In this document: one piece after another, positions 62,501 through 64,000 of the stretch
Position numbering within the stretch: the first letter of the stretch is position 1
Layout: each line of letters opens with the position of its first letter
Assembly (NCBI RefSeq): GCF_001522545.3
Contig: NC_031769.1
Coordinates: 17,334,577 to 17,398,576 of the forward strand
DNA from: Parus major
Taxonomy: Eukaryota; Chordata; Aves; Passeriformes; Paridae
Direction: 5' to 3'
Length of the DNA stretch: 64,000 nucleotides
Notes under the pieces: generated by a model
Told to the model about the DNA's origin: nothing
The model's input: only the letters and a program-made list of their open reading frames with translations
Databases searched by the model: none
Made by a program: the position numbers and the translations under genes

Positions 62501-64000
62501 TTATTTCTCTGCAAATGCTTCTTTAATTTACCTAACAGAGCCCAGAGCTCCTAGACAAGGAGAAGAATCTGATTACATAATTGCTGTAAAATAACTGAGT
62601 TTTTTACTGTTTGCTATAATTTCTAGCAAGTTAAGATGTTGCATAGCCTTTTCAGGGCAACTGCTGTAAAATATTAACTGAAAATTGAAATCTACCAGGA
62701 ATCACAGTCATGTGAATGGTTCACATGAATTATCATGAGTATATCCAAAAGGACAGCTACCTAACTGACAAAATATCCATAAATATTTGCTTCCTGATGT
62801 ATAAGATAACATGCATGCAAAAAAAATTAAAAACTAAAAGCAAAATTACTAAATGGAGATTAAGTTTTCAGCTACCTATAAAGCATGTGCTGTCATAATG
62901 CTGCTTCCCATCCAAGCCCCAGTGGGACTGCAGCTTTGCTGAGCCAAATGCTCTACAGCACAGGTTTTTAGCCAACTGTTTATTCACTACTTTTATGGGT
63001 AGTAATCTAAAGTAAAAAAACTTATTCTACATGTATTCAATTTACCAGTTCAGGGAAAACACAGGCCACATGCACAAATATTCCTTACTTAAAGCCAAAG
63101 CTATATTTCACTGGATATTAGAGTGGTGGGAGATAAATGGGGAAAAAAGCAACTACTTCTAAAAGCAAAACATTATTGTCTTTCTAATCTAGCAGTATTA
63201 GTCTCTTGTGTAGCAAAGAGATCCTGAGTGGAGCAAAAATGTAACTTGTTGAGAGATAACATTATTACTTTTTTAAGAAATAATAAATGCAAGTGCATTA
63301 AAGCTTTTACATCAGCAGTCACAACGCTGATCTATAAGCTGATATAAACAGCTTTCAGAGCAAAAAAAGTCCTTTCACAACCACTTAATTTTTGGCACCA
63401 CCTTTCCCTTGATTACACATAAACAGCAAAACAGCTGTCAGCTCCTAAACTCACTCAAATGTCCTATTTAATTAGGTTTTGGTTTACAGCATAGCTACTT
63501 TCTAAGGTTAATCCTGAATAGGCATATGATTGACAATCACCAAAAATAACCATGAAAATAAATTTTAAAATTGCAGATGGAGTTTGCAGAAGTGATAGGA
63601 ATTGTGTTAGCAATTACTGAGACAAAAATTCTATCTTTGCTCATACCTTAAACCAAAAAAGGCAAGGCCTGTCCTTGTGAGTAACCTATTCCAGTGGAAC
63701 TGAAGTTTGTGAGGAAAGCAAATAAATCCACATTAGTTAAATGCTTCTTGGTCATATCTCAATCTTTAAGTCATATGGAAGACAGGCAACGTAGACATAA
63801 AACATAGTGGGTTTTTTATTTACTAAGGGAGAACATTTTGACCACAAGCTCTCCCTAAAAAATAACAAAAGAAGCTCAGTTGGAGTTTCAACAATCATGT
63901 TATTTCTAAAAGCAGACATCTAAACTCGAGTACAGCATCAGCAAGGGGAACAACTATTGCGCTTAGTGATACTGGGTTAAATTGACAGACTATCAAATTC
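59528..64000. other. non-coding DNA, no gene recognised
   Basis: All frames are 88 codons or shorter and unrecognised. A G-rich word (GGGGGGTGGGGAGG) lies at about 59739-59752, and AT-rich complex sequence fills 60780-61200 and 62500-64000. I see no repeat tail, LTR edge or CpG cluster. Confidence 0.55.

Noticed and set aside
1..64000. CRISPR array, operon, bacterial insertion sequence, rRNA or tRNA genes
   Set aside because: None of the required repeat spacing, gene packing or conserved RNA sequence is present; the window is vertebrate DNA.

Overview
The window is a piece of a bird nuclear genome, most likely from a neoavian and possibly a passerine. The evidence is the repeat content. There are several avian CR1 LINE 3' ends with the usual ATTCTATGATTCT-type tail. 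There are two solo LTRs of types I recognise from bird endogenous retroviruses. The background is AT-rich and CpG-poor, with long non-coding stretches. Species cannot be decided from the sequence alone.

I find no convincing host protein-coding gene, tRNA, rRNA or CRISPR array. All open frames are short (at most about 240 codons outside the assembly gap) and none matches a host protein family I recognise. The window reads as intergenic sequence or part of a very large intron.

Layout. 1-4135: AT-rich non-coding DNA with one possible ancient palindromic repeat (about 2811-2900) and a minus-strand CR1 3' end (3575-3800). 4136-5037: assembly gap of 902 N, bordered on the right by an 11-bp AT-rich tandem array. 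5104-12294: unremarkable non-coding DNA. 12295-14140: a heavily decayed plus-strand LINE of the CR1 clade, recognised by five degenerate reverse-transcriptase blocks in the correct order. 14842-18665: three avian CR1 copies (two plus, one minus). 18666-28299: non-coding, with microsatellites. 28300-28600: the only CpG island in the window, a candidate promoter or first exon. 28601-40564: non-coding. 40565-40667: a minus-strand CR1-clade reverse-transcriptase fragment carrying a 28-bp tandem duplication, next to an unexplained pair of overlapping antisense ORFs (40624-41463). 42500-43083: solo LTR of ERVK-like type. 43084-57027: non-coding, with one candidate enhancer-like block (45581-45760). 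57028-57795: a long minus-strand CR1 copy. 58939-59527: solo LTR of a common avian ERV family. 59528-64000: non-coding.

Nothing here looks like a new multigene system. The items most worth a second look are the isolated CpG island, the two CR1-clade fossils, and the candidate conserved regulatory blocks. Family calls for repeats rest on recall of consensus features and were not checked by any search.
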